NCBI RefSeq assembly: GCF_004364245.1
Contig: NZ_SOAV01000001.1
Coordinates: 1-64,000, forward strand
Source: Streptomyces sp. BK208
GTDB lineage: Bacteria > Actinomycetota > Actinomycetes > Streptomycetales > Streptomycetaceae
DNA length: 64,000 bases
Reading direction: 5' to 3'
Shown: positions 8,411-18,400 of the stretch, piece by piece
Position numbering within the stretch: position 1 is the first letter of the stretch
How the letters are laid out: every line of letters starts with the position of its first letter
Notes under the pieces: generated by a model
Databases searched by the model: none
What the model was told of the DNA's origin: nothing
What the model saw: the letters and a program-made list of their open reading frames with translations, nothing else
Position numbers and translations under genes: made by a program

Positions 8411-9102
8411 CGACACCGAAGCGTGAGCCCCATCGTTACCGTCACGACCGTGGGGGCCGTCGCGGCTTCCCGACGAGCGGTGCTTGGTGGACCGCCTCCA
8501 TTGCACGGCGGTTCTCCTGCCGTCGGGCAGGTGGCCCATCACGTTCGGCGCCGAGGTCGCCCGAGCCGCCTACGCGCTCCACCTTGGTGCAGCCGTCGCG
8601 GCGGCACAGCTACACGACGTACTCCTCGAAGGCTCAGGCGTCCATCGTCCACACCGCTGCCAAACTCGGGCATCCCGTCCGACACCCATGTTGAGATTGA
8701 GTGCGCGGTGATCCGGCAGTGCCCCGCCGCCGGATCACCGCATGGCTTGCGGTGCCGGGGGCCACTCTCCTCCGCAACGGCGAACACGCTCACGCAGGCA
8801 TCGCTGCCCAGGCCGTGCCGTTGGTCGACACGCGGTGAGCGTGGGTCGAGCCGCTACTCCCGGACCAGGCGCCTGGGCGACTACAACCGGCTGGAGATGT
8901 GGGGCCGTCGTCGGTACGGCGACGCCGTGGAGGAAGGAGGAGTCAGCCGCTCCCAGCGCACGAGTCCGCTGACTGGGGGTACCGATGATGTTTGTGGAGC
9001 GACCCGAAACTTCTGTTACCTGCTGCCCGGAATGTCCGCCTAGGCTCGTCTGTGGAACGTGATCAAGAGGATCGCCGGCAAGGACGTGAGGGAGTGCGGA
9101 GC
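8411..9102. other. Intergenic stretch, no confident gene
   Basis: About 690 bases between the propeller gene and the SDR gene. Several short frames are open on the plus strand but none has a convincing family match. One read-through near 8735-8880 contains a segment like AWVEPLLPDQAP, reminiscent of the N-terminus of IS5-type transposases, but it crosses a stop and is too short to call. The last ~100 bases presumably hold the promoter of the SDR gene. Confidence 0.4.
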
Positions 9103-9852
9103 ATGACTGAGAACACGCTGCGGGACAAGGTCGCCGTCGTCGGCGGTGGTGAGAAGAACCTGGGCGGGCTGGTCAGCAGGACGTTCGCGGCGGCCGGGGC
9201 GAAGGTGGTCGTGCACTACCACAGCTCCGAGAGCGACGCGGAGCAGACGGTCAAGGCCATTCAGGAGGCCGGAGGGCAGGCCGTCTCCGTCCAGGGGGAC
9301 CTGACGAGGGTCGCCGACGTGCGTCGGCTCTTCGACACGGCCGTGGACACCTACGGCGGCGCCGACATCGCGGTCAACACCACCGGGATGGTACTGCGCA
9401 AGCCGATCCTGGAGACCACCGAGGAAGAGTACGACCGCATGTTCGGCATCAACGCCAAGGCAGCGTACTTCTTCATCCAGGAGGCCGGACGCCGGCTGAA
9501 CGACCACGGCAAGATCATCAGTGTGGGCACGTCTCTGCTCGCCGCCTTCACCGACGGCTACTCCACCTACGCCGGTGGCAAGGCGCCGCTGGAGCACTTC
9601 ACGCGGGCGGCGGCCAAGGAGTTCGCGGACCGCGGGATCTCAGTGAACACGGTGGCCCCGGGGCCGATGGACACGCCGTTCTTCTACGGCCAGGAGACCC
9701 CCGAGCGGGTGGAGTTTCACAAGTCGCAGGCGATGGGCAACCAGCTCACGCAGATCGAGGACATCGTCCCGATCATCAGGTTCCTGGCCACCGAAGGCTG
9801 GTGGTTCACCGGCCAGACGATGTTCCCCAACGGCGGCTACACCACCCGTTGA
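9103..9852 (+). CDS. Short-chain dehydrogenase/reductase (SDR)
   Basis: The 249-residue protein is a classical SDR. The catalytic tetrad elements are visible: Ser144 in SVGTSLL, then Tyr156 and Lys160 in YAGGK. The cofactor loop is GGGEKNLGG at residues 14-22 instead of TGxxxGxG, a variant seen in some SDRs. NTTGM replaces the usual NNAG strand. The C-terminal WFTGQTMFPNGGYTT matches the family end. Substrate is unknown. The start at 9103 is supported by a GAGGGAG sequence upstream. A SnoaL-like gene follows 83 bases downstream on the same strand, possibly cotranscribed. Confidence 0.87.
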   Translation: MTENTLRDKVAVVGGGEKNLGGLVSRTFAAAGAKVVVHYHSSESDAEQTVKAIQEAGGQAVSVQGDLTRVADVRRLFDTAVDTYGGADIAVNTTGMVLRKPILETTEEEYDRMFGINAKAAYFFIQEAGRRLNDHGKIISVGTSLLAAFTDGYSTYAGGKAPLEHFTRAAAKEFADRGISVNTVAPGPMDTPFFYGQETPERVEFHKSQAMGNQLTQIEDIVPIIRFLATEGWWFTGQTMFPNGGYTTR

Positions 9853-9935
9853 CCCGGTGCCCTCCTCTCGGGGCGTCCCGGCCGGCCTCGGCACCGCTGG
9901 CTTCGGCGCCCCGCACGCAACACCAGGAGGTCGTG

Positions 9936-10250
9936 ATGACCACACACCCCAGTGACCCTGCGGTGGCAGCCTTCGTTGCCGCCGTCAACACCGGCGACGA
10001 GGAGGCCTTCTTTGCCGCGCTGTCGGATGACGCCACCATGTCCGAGGACGGCACTGACCGTGACCTTGCCGCGTGGGCGGAGCGTGAGATCTTCTCCTCG
10101 AACGGCCGCATGGCCATCGAGGACGTCTCCGCCGACGGCCGGACCTTGACGGCCACGTACACCAACGCCACCTGGGGCAGTATGCGCACGCGGTGGGCCT
10201 TCACCATCGCCGACGGGCGCATCAGCCGCTTCGAAACCGGCCAAGCCTGA
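9936..10250 (+). CDS. SnoaL/NTF2-like small protein
   Basis: The 104-residue protein has the cone-shaped NTF2-like pattern: an N-terminal helix (DPAVAAFVAAVNTGDEEAFF), then ALSDDATMSEDG, and beta strands ending RWAFTIADGRISRFETGQA. Such proteins can be small isomerases, cyclases or ligand binders, and this one cannot be resolved further. An AGGAGG ribosome binding site at 9925-9930 supports the ATG. Its position behind the SDR gene suggests the two may act on the same small molecule. Confidence 0.8.
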   Translation: MTTHPSDPAVAAFVAAVNTGDEEAFFAALSDDATMSEDGTDRDLAAWAEREIFSSNGRMAIEDVSADGRTLTATYTNATWGSMRTRWAFTIADGRISRFETGQA

Positions 10251-10519
10251 AACGGTCTTCCTGCCCGCCGTCCGGGGTGCGCATGGGAACACCGCGATGG
10301 CGGCATGGCTCCCTCAGGCCCAGGTCGTGGCCGGCGGGCGGGCCGTGCCCGCGGTGGCGAGGGATGCGGTACGGCACCAGACCGTTGCCGTCCAGGCCGT
10401 CGAGCGCGAGCAGGGCGGACCGGCCCGCTCGGCGCCCGTGCCCTGTGGCGTCCCGGCTGGGCAGAAAGGGGCCTGGGGCGCCGGTCCGTGAGGGCATGCG
10501 AACGCGGAAGGAAGATGTG
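10251..10519. other. Intergenic region upstream of ltrA
   Basis: About 270 bases without a supported gene. It should include the ltrA promoter; a purine-rich GGAAGGAAG at 10507-10514 is the ribosome binding site for the next gene. Confidence 0.4.
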
Positions 10520-11719
10520 ATGAGCGGCCAGACTGATGCCGCCCCGACCGGCCCGTTGCGGCGAGTGATGCGCGGGCGGGATCCGAGAGAGGGACACCGG
10601 GCGTCGACGCCGCTGGAGCTGTTGTTCGACCTGACCTTCGTGGTCGCCGTCTCCCAGGCCGCGGCCCAGCTTCATCACGCCCTCGCCGAAGATCATGTCG
10701 GCTCCGGGCTGGCCGCCTATGCGGCAGTGTTCTTCGCGATCTGGTGGGCGTGGATGAACTTTTCCTGGTTCGCCTCCGCCTACGACACCGACGATGTGCC
10801 CTACCGGCTGCTGACCCTGCTGCAGATGGCCGGCGTACTCCTACTGGCATCCGGTGTGCCCGCAGTGTTCGAGGACGGTGACTTCACACTCGTCGTGGCC
10901 GGCTACGTGGTGATGCGGGCCGCGATGGTCGCTCAGTGGCTGCGCGCCGCCGTCGAACATCCCGAGGGGCGCAGCGGCGCACTGCGCTACGCCGCCGGTG
11001 TCACCGAGGTGCAGATGTGCTGGGTCGCCCGCCTGTGGGCACCTGGTGCCTGGTCCTGGACCACCTTCCTGGTCCTGGTCGCAGCCGAGCTGGCCGTACC
11101 GGCCTGGGCCGAATACCGGGGCCACCCCACCAGCTGGCACCCCGGGCACATCGCCGAGCGCTACAGCCTCTTCACCATCATCGTCCTCGGCGAGGTGATT
11201 CTCGGCTCCCTCGCCGCCGTCCGCTCCGCCGTGGCCGACCACGGCGTCTCCGCCCCGGTTCTCCTGATCGCGATCGGCGGCCTGCTGCTCGTCTTCGCCC
11301 TGTGGTGGATCTACTTCACCGGGAACGACGCCGGACTGACCACGCTGCGCACCGCCTTGATCTGGGGGTACGGCCACTACGTCGTCTTCGCCGCGCTGGC
11401 AGCGATCGGTGCCGGCCTGGAGACGGCTCTGGACGCCGCCGAACACCACGGACACCTCTCCGCCCGGGGTGCCGGACTGGCAGTCGCCGTCCCGGTGGCG
11501 ATCACGCTCCTGACGCTGGCGGCCCTGCACCGGGCTACCCGTACCGGAGCGCTGGGACACGTCCTGCTGGTGGTCGCCGGTGCACTCGTGGTGCTGGCGC
11601 TGGGCTTCAGCGCCCCCGCCGTGGGAATCGGCGGCGCCGTCCTGGGCATGGGCCTTGCGGTGGCCGCCACGCTGGCAGCCAACCTCTACACCGTCCACCA
11701 TCGTGCCGGGAGGCGTTGA
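10520..11719 (+). CDS. ltrA: Low-temperature requirement protein A (LtrA) family membrane protein
   Basis: The 399-residue protein is a polytopic membrane protein of the LtrA family. Typical blocks are PLELLFDLTFVVAVSQAA near residues 31-50, FFAIWWAWMNFSWFASAYDTDD, and the signature HIAERYSLFTIIVLGEVI. About ten to twelve hydrophobic segments are evident. The biochemical role of LtrA proteins is not established; the name comes from a cold-growth phenotype in Listeria. The stop TGA at 11717-11719 is one base before the GTG of the LysR gene, so the two are translationally coupled. It is distinct in sequence from the LtrA fragment at 57.6-58.0 kb. Confidence 0.88.
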   Translation: MSGQTDAAPTGPLRRVMRGRDPREGHRASTPLELLFDLTFVVAVSQAAAQLHHALAEDHVGSGLAAYAAVFFAIWWAWMNFSWFASAYDTDDVPYRLLTLLQMAGVLLLASGVPAVFEDGDFTLVVAGYVVMRAAMVAQWLRAAVEHPEGRSGALRYAAGVTEVQMCWVARLWAPGAWSWTTFLVLVAAELAVPAWAEYRGHPTSWHPGHIAERYSLFTIIVLGEVILGSLAAVRSAVADHGVSAPVLLIAIGGLLLVFALWWIYFTGNDAGLTTLRTALIWGYGHYVVFAALAAIGAGLETALDAAEHHGHLSARGAGLAVAVPVAITLLTLAALHRATRTGALGHVLLVVAGALVVLALGFSAPAVGIGGAVLGMGLAVAATLAANLYTVHHRAGRR

Positions 11720-11720
11720 G

Positions 11721-12596
11721 GTGCGTCTGGACCTGAACAAGCTCGACCACCTGATCGCCGTCGCCGAGGAAGGCAGCCTCACCCGCGCCGCCGCCCGCCT
11801 GCACCTGTCCCAGCAGGCCCTGTCCACCTCCATCCGGGTCCTCGAACGCGAGGTCGGGGTTCCGCTGTTGGAGCGCGGCAGCGCGGGCGTCACCGTACTG
11901 CCCGCCGGAGCGGCCCTGATCGACGATGCCCGCGTCCTCAACGGCGTGGCCCGCGCCGCCCTGCACCGCGCCCGGCAGATCGGGCGCGGCGAGACCCAGG
12001 CACTCCGCATCGGCTACACACCTGCCGTCACCGGCGACGAACTCGTCACCCTGCTCGCACCAGTGACCGAAGCACACCCCGACATCACCCCCGACATCCA
12101 CCAGCGCTACCCCTCCGAGCTGACCGCCGCCCTCCTCGCCGGCGACCTCGACATCGGCCTGTGCCGCGCAATGACACCCGCTCACGGTCTGACCCGCACC
12201 ATCCTCGGCCACCAGCGCCTGCACATCGCCGTCTCCTGCGACCACCCCCTGGCCGCCCGCACATCCGTGGCACTGCCCGAACTCGCCCACGAAACCTTCC
12301 TCGTCTGGGGCGCGCCCGGCCGCTCCGGCTACACCGACCTCCTCATCGACCACTGCCGCAACGCCGGTTTCGAACCGAACACCGAACGCACCTCCCGGCA
12401 AGGCACACCCCCCGTCACAGCCGTCATCGGCACCCGCCACCTCGCCTTCGTCACCACACCACCAGGCCCCGCCGCAGGCGACAAAGCGCACATCCTCACC
12501 CTCGAACCCCCCATCCACGCACCACTCCACGCGCTCTACCTCCCCCACACCACCTGCCCCAGCCGCACCACCTTCCTCACCCACGTGAAACTCTGA
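11721..12596 (+). CDS. LysR-family transcriptional regulator
   Basis: The 291-residue protein has the N-terminal LysR winged helix (LDHLIAVAEEGSLTRAAARLHLSQQALS) and a periplasmic-binding-type effector domain from about residue 88 (LRIGYTPAVTGDELV). The GTG start fits a GGGAGG site at 11707-11712 and starts one base after the ltrA stop. LysR genes are usually divergent from their targets; here it is coupled downstream of ltrA instead, so it may control ltrA by a promoter further upstream. The effector is unknown. Confidence 0.87.
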   Translation: MRLDLNKLDHLIAVAEEGSLTRAAARLHLSQQALSTSIRVLEREVGVPLLERGSAGVTVLPAGAALIDDARVLNGVARAALHRARQIGRGETQALRIGYTPAVTGDELVTLLAPVTEAHPDITPDIHQRYPSELTAALLAGDLDIGLCRAMTPAHGLTRTILGHQRLHIAVSCDHPLAARTSVALPELAHETFLVWGAPGRSGYTDLLIDHCRNAGFEPNTERTSRQGTPPVTAVIGTRHLAFVTTPPGPAAGDKAHILTLEPPIHAPLHALYLPHTTCPSRTTFLTHVKL

Positions 12597-13008
12597 GTGG
12601 GACCTTCCGGCGCATGGCAACTGCTGCTCAACTCCTGGCCTGCTCCTCGCCGTAGGCACGCCGGACAGTGGCGCTACCCAGCAAGCTGTCGGGGAGCGTG
12701 CCGAGTCGAGGGCGGCGACGGTGCCGGCCTGGAAGGACACCCGGTGCGGCGGGCAGCCTCCGTCGCGTTGCCCCCGAGCAGTGCGCCGGGAAGCAGGCGG
12801 CGTTGCGTCGTCTCGGTATTCTCGAAGGCGCGACGCGAAGGGCCGGTGGGCCGGATGCCGCCGTTGAGGCCATGGATCTCGTCTCGTCGGTTGCGCATAG
12901 GTGAGCGGCAGGGCCCCGGCCCCGTTGAGCAGGCCAACGAAGAAACGCTCGGACGCCACCCGCGACAGAAGCCACCCTTCCGAATGAAATGACCTCAGGA
13001 GTGTGACC
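12597..13008. other. Intergenic stretch, no confident gene
   Basis: About 410 bases. Minus-strand frames are open across it but continue as antisense of the flanking genes, and no family is recognised. The 3' end carries the AGGA ribosome binding site (12997-13000) of the next gene. Confidence 0.4.
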
Positions 13009-13515
13009 ATGCGAAGTGATGTCAAGCTGTATCGTCTCAACGAGCACCTTCTCGCAGAACTGCTGCACGCAGCCGTCACGGACGCCGATCCGTTAGAGGT
13101 AATGCCACCCGTGGAGGGGCCGAGCGGCTGGACGCCAAAGCGCCGGGCAGCATTCGTGCAGTTCCATGAGACGCGTTCGCTCTCGGCGGACCCCCTGGAG
13201 ACCACCTTCGCCATCGCCGTCGCAGAGCAGGTCGTTGGGGCTGCACGCCTGTGCCCCTTGGACGGGCAGACCGGCACTGCGGAAGCCGGCGTGTGGATCG
13301 GCCGGACCCACCGAGGCGCAGGCGTCGGAACAGCGGTACTCGAACTCCTCCTGAACAGAGCCAGTGCGCAGGGTTTCACCACCGTATATTTAAGCACTAC
13401 ACCGGAAAACACGGCAGTGAGGTCTCTCTTGTCGGCAAGGGGCGTCGTTCTCGTGCCTGACGGAGATGCGTTGACGGCGCACATAAAACTCATGACCGGT
13501 CCACCGGATGCATAG
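13009..13515 (+). CDS. GNAT N-acetyltransferase with two TTA codons
   Basis: The 168-residue protein has a GNAT acetyl-CoA fold: strand AIAVAEQVVGAARLCPL, then VWIGRTHRGAGVGTAVLELLL, where RGAGVGT is the pyrophosphate-binding loop. The substrate is unknown. The ATG at 13009 follows AGGA at a good spacing. Two leucines are encoded by TTA, at 13093-13095 and 13390-13392. In Streptomyces TTA is read only by the developmentally regulated bldA tRNA, so translation is probably delayed until late growth. The G+C content around the second TTA is also lower than in neighbouring genes, a possible sign of transfer. Confidence 0.83.
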   Translation: MRSDVKLYRLNEHLLAELLHAAVTDADPLEVMPPVEGPSGWTPKRRAAFVQFHETRSLSADPLETTFAIAVAEQVVGAARLCPLDGQTGTAEAGVWIGRTHRGAGVGTAVLELLLNRASAQGFTTVYLSTTPENTAVRSLLSARGVVLVPDGDALTAHIKLMTGPPDA

Positions 13516-13839
13516 TGTGCACTTTCGGTCTTTACTGGACCAGCCCGTTCCAGGCGACCCGACATCATCCAGCCCATGCGCTGGGATGTTCCCGAACCGA
13601 AGGGGACTCTGCACGGACGCTGCGAAGCCTTCTCGCAGTACCCTGTTGCAGTCCGAGGGGTTCAGCAGGTCCAACAGGTCTGTGCGCGTCAGAATCCGGG
13701 TCATGTGCCCCAGAGTTTCACCGGTTCTCCTGCGACCATTCCACGGGCGGTACGACGCCTGGTCACAGGCGTGTGATGAGCCCGCCCTCGGGCAGCGTGC
13801 GCGGCCGGGTTCTCCTGGAGGTGTCGGTGGAGGATGGGC
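13516..13839. other. Intergenic stretch, no confident gene
   Basis: About 320 bases with no supported gene. It contains the ribosome binding site (GGAGG at 13829-13833) of the SRPBCC gene near its right end. Confidence 0.4.
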
Positions 13840-14337
13840 ATGATCGGTGACCGTTGGGGTGTCAGCGACAGCGAGATGCTGCTGTCCTACCCGTGCGACG
13901 GTTTCGTCGTCTCACCCGGGCTGCAGGCGTGGCGGGGCGTGAGTGTCGAGGCGCCTGCCGAAGCAGTGTGGCCATGGATCACACAACTGAGGCTTGCGCC
14001 CTACTCGTACGACTGGATCGACAACCTCGGCCGCCGCTCGCCTCGCGAACTGGTAGCCCAGCCCGAGCCTCGGGCAGGGGAAAAGTTCACCGCCTCTGGT
14101 GGGCGCAAACTCGGCCGGATCGTCTCGGTCGAGCCGGGGAAGCAGCTGACGGGCACCATCATGGGCGCCTTCATGTCCTACGTCCTTGTGCCCCAGAGCC
14201 ACGACACGACGCGCCTGCTGCTCAAGGTCGTCATGCAAACCAACCGCTGGGCGGCCATCGGCCTGTCGGTCGGTGATCTGATCATGGCTCGTCGGCAGTT
14301 GCTGAACTTGAAGCAGCTTGCCGAGCGGCACTCATAG
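13840..14337 (+). CDS. SRPBCC-family protein
   Basis: The 165-residue product has the START/Bet v1-like pattern: WRGVSVEAPAEAVWPWITQL is the typical first strand and helices of a polyketide-cyclase/SRPBCC domain, followed by WIDNLGRRSP and the strand-rich core. Such proteins bind hydrophobic ligands in a central cavity. The ATG at 13840 was preferred over the one at 13834 because GGAGG at 13829-13833 would abut the earlier ATG. No partner gene suggests a ligand. Confidence 0.78.
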   Translation: MIGDRWGVSDSEMLLSYPCDGFVVSPGLQAWRGVSVEAPAEAVWPWITQLRLAPYSYDWIDNLGRRSPRELVAQPEPRAGEKFTASGGRKLGRIVSVEPGKQLTGTIMGAFMSYVLVPQSHDTTRLLLKVVMQTNRWAAIGLSVGDLIMARRQLLNLKQLAERHS

Positions 14338-14504
14338 TGTCGAGTCGACGGCGGAAAGGCGCACTGCCCCGTAGGGCGCCCGGAAACTCTCCGCGAAGGC
14401 CACTGCGAGCAAAGGGCCACGTGCGCACCCGCGTCGTCCCGCGCCGCGGCCCGTACGCCCACCGGCGGGTCGGTGAAGTCCTCGGCCGGGGGCATACGCA
14501 GGCC

Positions 14505-15299
14505 ATGACCTCCTCATGGATCAGGCCCGGTCGCGCGGTCCGGGCCGGGTGCGCGCTGATCCCGCTGCTCGCGCTGACCGCGTGCGACCACCACGACGGC
14601 GACCGGTCGCTGCCCGGGACCCGGACCGGTGACATCGGTGCGGGGCTGCGGGAGGCGGAGATCGCGGACGGCGACCGGCTGGTCATCACCACCCTGGGCG
14701 GGGTGCGGGTGGTCGGCACGGACGGCGACAGCGTGACGGTGGACGACGCGACTCTCGCCCGCTGGGACGGTGACGGGTCCTCCCACACCCTGGACCTGCC
14801 CTGCGACGAACGTGACGACCATGCGCGGGCGAACTGCGCCGGCATGCCGCTGGTCCGGGTGCCCGCCGGGGTCGTGCTCACCGTGCGGGCCCGCAACGCG
14901 GGGATCGACGTGAGCGACGTCCGGGGCGGGTTGAGCCTGAGCACCGTCGACGGCGACGTCACGGTGCAGGAGTCCGGCGCGAAAGGGGCGCTCCAGCGCC
15001 TGGTGACGCGCAACGGCTCCGTACGCGCGACCGGCCTGAGCGCCCGCGCCGTGAACGCCGAGACCGTCAACGGCGACGTCGACCTGCGGTGCGCGACCTC
15101 GCCCGAGACGCTCGACGGCGTCACCCGCAACGGCTCCGTGCGGGTGACCCTGCCGGCGGACGCCCCGCCGTACGCGACCCGGGCGAGCACGGTCAACGGC
15201 CGCTCCAGCGCGGACGTCCCGGCCGCCGGCCCGGCGGAGACCCGGCACCGGCTGACCCTGCGTACGGTCAACGGCGATACCGAGGTCCACCGGGGTTAG
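14505..15299 (+). CDS. DUF4097-type beta-strand lipoprotein
   Basis: The 264-residue protein has a lipoprotein signal with lipobox LTAC (Cys27) after a basic WIRPGRAVRAGC start. The mature part contains repeated beta segments of the form STVDGDVTV, AETVNGDVDL, ASTVNGRSS and RTVNGDTEV, the hallmark of DUF4097 (bactofilin/adhesin-like single-stranded beta-helix). It should be anchored to the outer face of the membrane. Function is unknown. A strong hairpin lies between it and the convergent RHS gene. Confidence 0.8.
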   Translation: MTSSWIRPGRAVRAGCALIPLLALTACDHHDGDRSLPGTRTGDIGAGLREAEIADGDRLVITTLGGVRVVGTDGDSVTVDDATLARWDGDGSSHTLDLPCDERDDHARANCAGMPLVRVPAGVVLTVRARNAGIDVSDVRGGLSLSTVDGDVTVQESGAKGALQRLVTRNGSVRATGLSARAVNAETVNGDVDLRCATSPETLDGVTRNGSVRVTLPADAPPYATRASTVNGRSSADVPAAGPAETRHRLTLRTVNGDTEVHRG

Positions 15300-15362
15300 G
15301 CCGGCCCCCGCCGCTCTTCATGCGCGGGGGGCCCGTCGGGGTCCGCGTCCTCCTCGTTCATT

Positions 15363-15399
15363 CCGGGCGGCGGCCACCTCAGGGGAGGTGGCCGCCCGG
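15363..15399. terminator. Bidirectional terminator hairpin between the DUF4097 and RHS genes
   Basis: GGCCACCTC and GAGGTGGCC form a perfect stem around a short AGGG loop, extended by GGGC/GCCC arms with a small bulge. It lies just after the stop at 15299 and just before the stop of the convergent RHS gene at 15402, so it probably terminates both. Confidence 0.7.
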
Positions 15400-15401
15400 G
15401 G

Positions 15402-18400
15402 TCAGAAGGTGTACGAGGCGCGGACCGAGCACTTGGGGCTGCTCCACTTCGGGCTCACCGAAGCGGACCCCTGCCCGCTCCTCAGGTCGACGGTGCCGCT
15501 GACCGGACCCGCCGAGCAGGTGGTCGGCACGCTGAACCCCTTGCTCGCGCTGCCGCTGCCCACCTCGACCCCGCCGCTGACACCCGGCGAGCCGAAGCCG
15601 GCGGAGAGGTTGAGGTGGAAGGAGCCGTCGCTGTTGACGGTCCCGCCCACGCCGAGGCAGACGTAGAAGCACGCCTCGCCGTTGGCGGTGCCGGACAGCA
15701 GGCCGCCGGGGTCGATGCGGTTGACGGGGTCGCCCTCGGCGTAGAGGTAGGGGTTCTTTTCCTGGCCGGAGGGGTCGGGCTGGGTGAAGCGGGCGAGCTG
15801 CGGGTCGTAGTAGCGGTTGCCGAGGTGGTAGAGGCCGGTGGGGTCCTGCTGGCCGCCGGCGAAGCGGTAGGGCTGGGGCACGGTCTCGGTGGTGCCGGCG
15901 CGGGGCAGGCCGGTGGGCGTGTAGGCGTAGGTGTTGCTCCGCTTGCCCGACTCGTCGACCAGGCCGATGACCGAGCCGAGGGCGTCGGTCAGGTAGTAGT
16001 AGCTCGCGCCGCCGGTGGAGGCTGAGTTGAGGGTACCGCCGGGCTCGCGGACGAACTCGGTGTCCTTGCCCGCGCGGGTCTGGCCGGACAGTCCGAGCGG
16101 CCCGTTGTGGAACACGGTGTCGCCCAGCCGGGTGCGCTCGCTGCTGTCGGTGCTGGCGTACTGCGCGGCGTAGGAGGTGCCTCCGGTGGTCAGGGACTTC
16201 AGCTGGCCGTAGTCGGTGTACTGCTCGGCGCTGCGGGCGGCCTGCTCGGTGGGGGCGCCGGCGGTCTCGTTGCCCGCCTTGTCGTAGGACCAGCCGGTGG
16301 TGACGCCGTTGCGGGCGGTCAGCTGGGAGGCGTCGTTGTAGGTGTAGGCAGTGGGCGCCGGGCAGCCGATCCGGTCCCCCTGCGAGGTGAGGTTGCCCGC
16401 CGCGTCGAAGCAGTACTGCCAGGAGGTCTCGCGACCCTGTGGGTCGGTCTCCTTGGCCAGCGAGAGCCGTCCGGCGCCGTCGTAGGAGTAGTCGGTACGG
16501 GTCCTGGTCAGGGTGTCGGTGCGGGTGCGGACCTTCGTGCCGTCCTTCGTCTGGCCGCCGGCGGCGTAGACGTAGGTGTAGGCGAGGTGGTCGGAGATGA
16601 TGCCGGAGGGGGTGATGACACGGATGTCCGTCGGGCGGCCGGAGGCGTCCAGCGTCTGCGTCTGGGCGGTGCCGCCGGGGTAACTGGTCCTGGTACGCCG
16701 GTCGTTGTTGTCGTAGGTGTAGGTGGTCTTCTTGCCCTGCGGGCCGGTCAGCTGGGTGAGCCGGTCGGCGGCGTCCCACTGGTAGGTGGTGGTGCCGCCC
16801 GGGTCGCGGTAGGTGTCGACGTTGCCGTCGGCGGTGTAGGCGAGGACGGTCTGCGAGCCGTCCTGGAGGGTGCGGATCGTCTCCCGGCTCAGAGCGTCGA
16901 ACTGGTAGCGCTGGGTGCCGGTGGCGTCGGTGCGGGTGGTGAGGTTCCCGTCGCCGTCGTAGGTGTAGGTGACGTCGGCGGAGCCGGTGGTCGCCACCGT
17001 GGTCACGCGGTCGCGCCGGTCGTAGGTGTAGCTCACCTTGACGCCGCGTCCGTCGGTCGCGGTCGCCGTGCGCCCGAGGGCGTCGTAGGTGTAGGTGGTG
17101 CGGCCCAGCGGGGCGGGCGGGGTGGCGGTGTCCAGGTTGCCCGCCGCGTCGTAGTGGAACTCCGTCTTCTTGCCGTTGGCGTCGGTGGCCGTGCAGATCT
17201 GGCCCTGGAAGCCTCCGCAGTGCGGGGTGGCCTCGTTGTAGGCGAAGGTCCGGGTGCCGCCGCCGGTGCCGGTGGTGGCGACGGAGGCGGTGTTGCCGGC
17301 CGCGTCGTAGGTGTAGGAGCTCTTCTCGCCGTCGGCGCCGGTGCTGCTGCTGGGGCGTTCGGCGCCGGCCACCGTCTGCCACTGGCCGGTGCTGGTCGCC
17401 CCGGTGGGCAGCTTCGCCGAGGTCGGGTTGTTGCGGGTGTCCCAGCCGTAGGCGGTGACGTTGCCGCCGGAGCCGCCGCTGCCGGTGCCCATGGCGTCGG
17501 TGGCGGTCTGGAGCAGGTGGTTCTGGTAGGTCGAGGAGCGGGCGTGCCCGAGAGCGTCGGTGACCTTGACCATCTCGCCGTCGGCGTTGTGCTCGTAGGT
17601 CGTCCTGTGGCCGAGCGGGTCGGTGACCGTGGTGGTGCCCTGCTCGGCCGCACCGGCCGCGCTGTACGCATAGGTGTAGGTGGGGCCGCTTCCGCCGTCG
17701 CCGTTCTCGGCGTAGCGGCGCATGGAGGTGACGCGGTCGGCGGAGTCGTAGGTGAAGGCAGTCGAGCGTCCCTCGGAGCTGGTCACCTTGGTCACCCGGC
17801 CGTCGCCGTCGTAGGCGTAGGCCGTGGTGTGGCCGGTGGTGTCTGTGGTGCGCAGGATGTCGCCGTGGTCGGCGCTCAAGTCGTAGGTGACTGTACGGCC
17901 GGTGTTGTCCTTGGCGCTCCAGCGGGTGCTGTTGGCGCGCGTGAGGTCGATCCAGCGCCCCGAGCGTGTCTCGGTGAGCTTGAAGCCGGCCGAGGCGCCC
18001 GACTGCGGGTCGAGGTGGGCGGTGACGGTGAGGACGCCGCCGTTGCGGTCGGTGGTCTTCGTCAGGCGCCCGTTGGCGTCGTAGACGGCGGCCGTGCCGG
18101 AGCCCCGGTCGGTGAGGGTGTAGGTGCCGTCGGCGTTCTTGCGCAGGTCCTTCGACCAGCCGGTGGGGGTGGTGAAGGTGCCGTCGGCGTTCCGGGTGAA
18201 CTCCAGGGTCGCGCCGGTGTCGTCGTAGGCGATCACCGAGTTCGCGCCGGACACGTCGAGGTTGCGCTCCCAGTTGAGCCACCACGGCCGGCTGGCCTGG
18301 CCCTCGGGTGCGGTGAACGCGTTGAAGGTGCGGTTGAGTTGCAGTTTCTGCCCGACGCCGGCGACGTCGAAGTCGGTGGCGGCGAGCATGAGGTTGCCGG

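Noticed and set aside
11607..13577. A 656-codon minus-strand frame across the LysR and GNAT genes
   Set aside because: It is antisense to two genes with recognised families and proper start signals.
15402..15660. A C-terminal toxin domain on the RHS protein
   Set aside because: No catalytic motif of a known nuclease, deaminase or ADP-ribosyltransferase is visible in the tail, and no typical immunity gene follows the 3' end.
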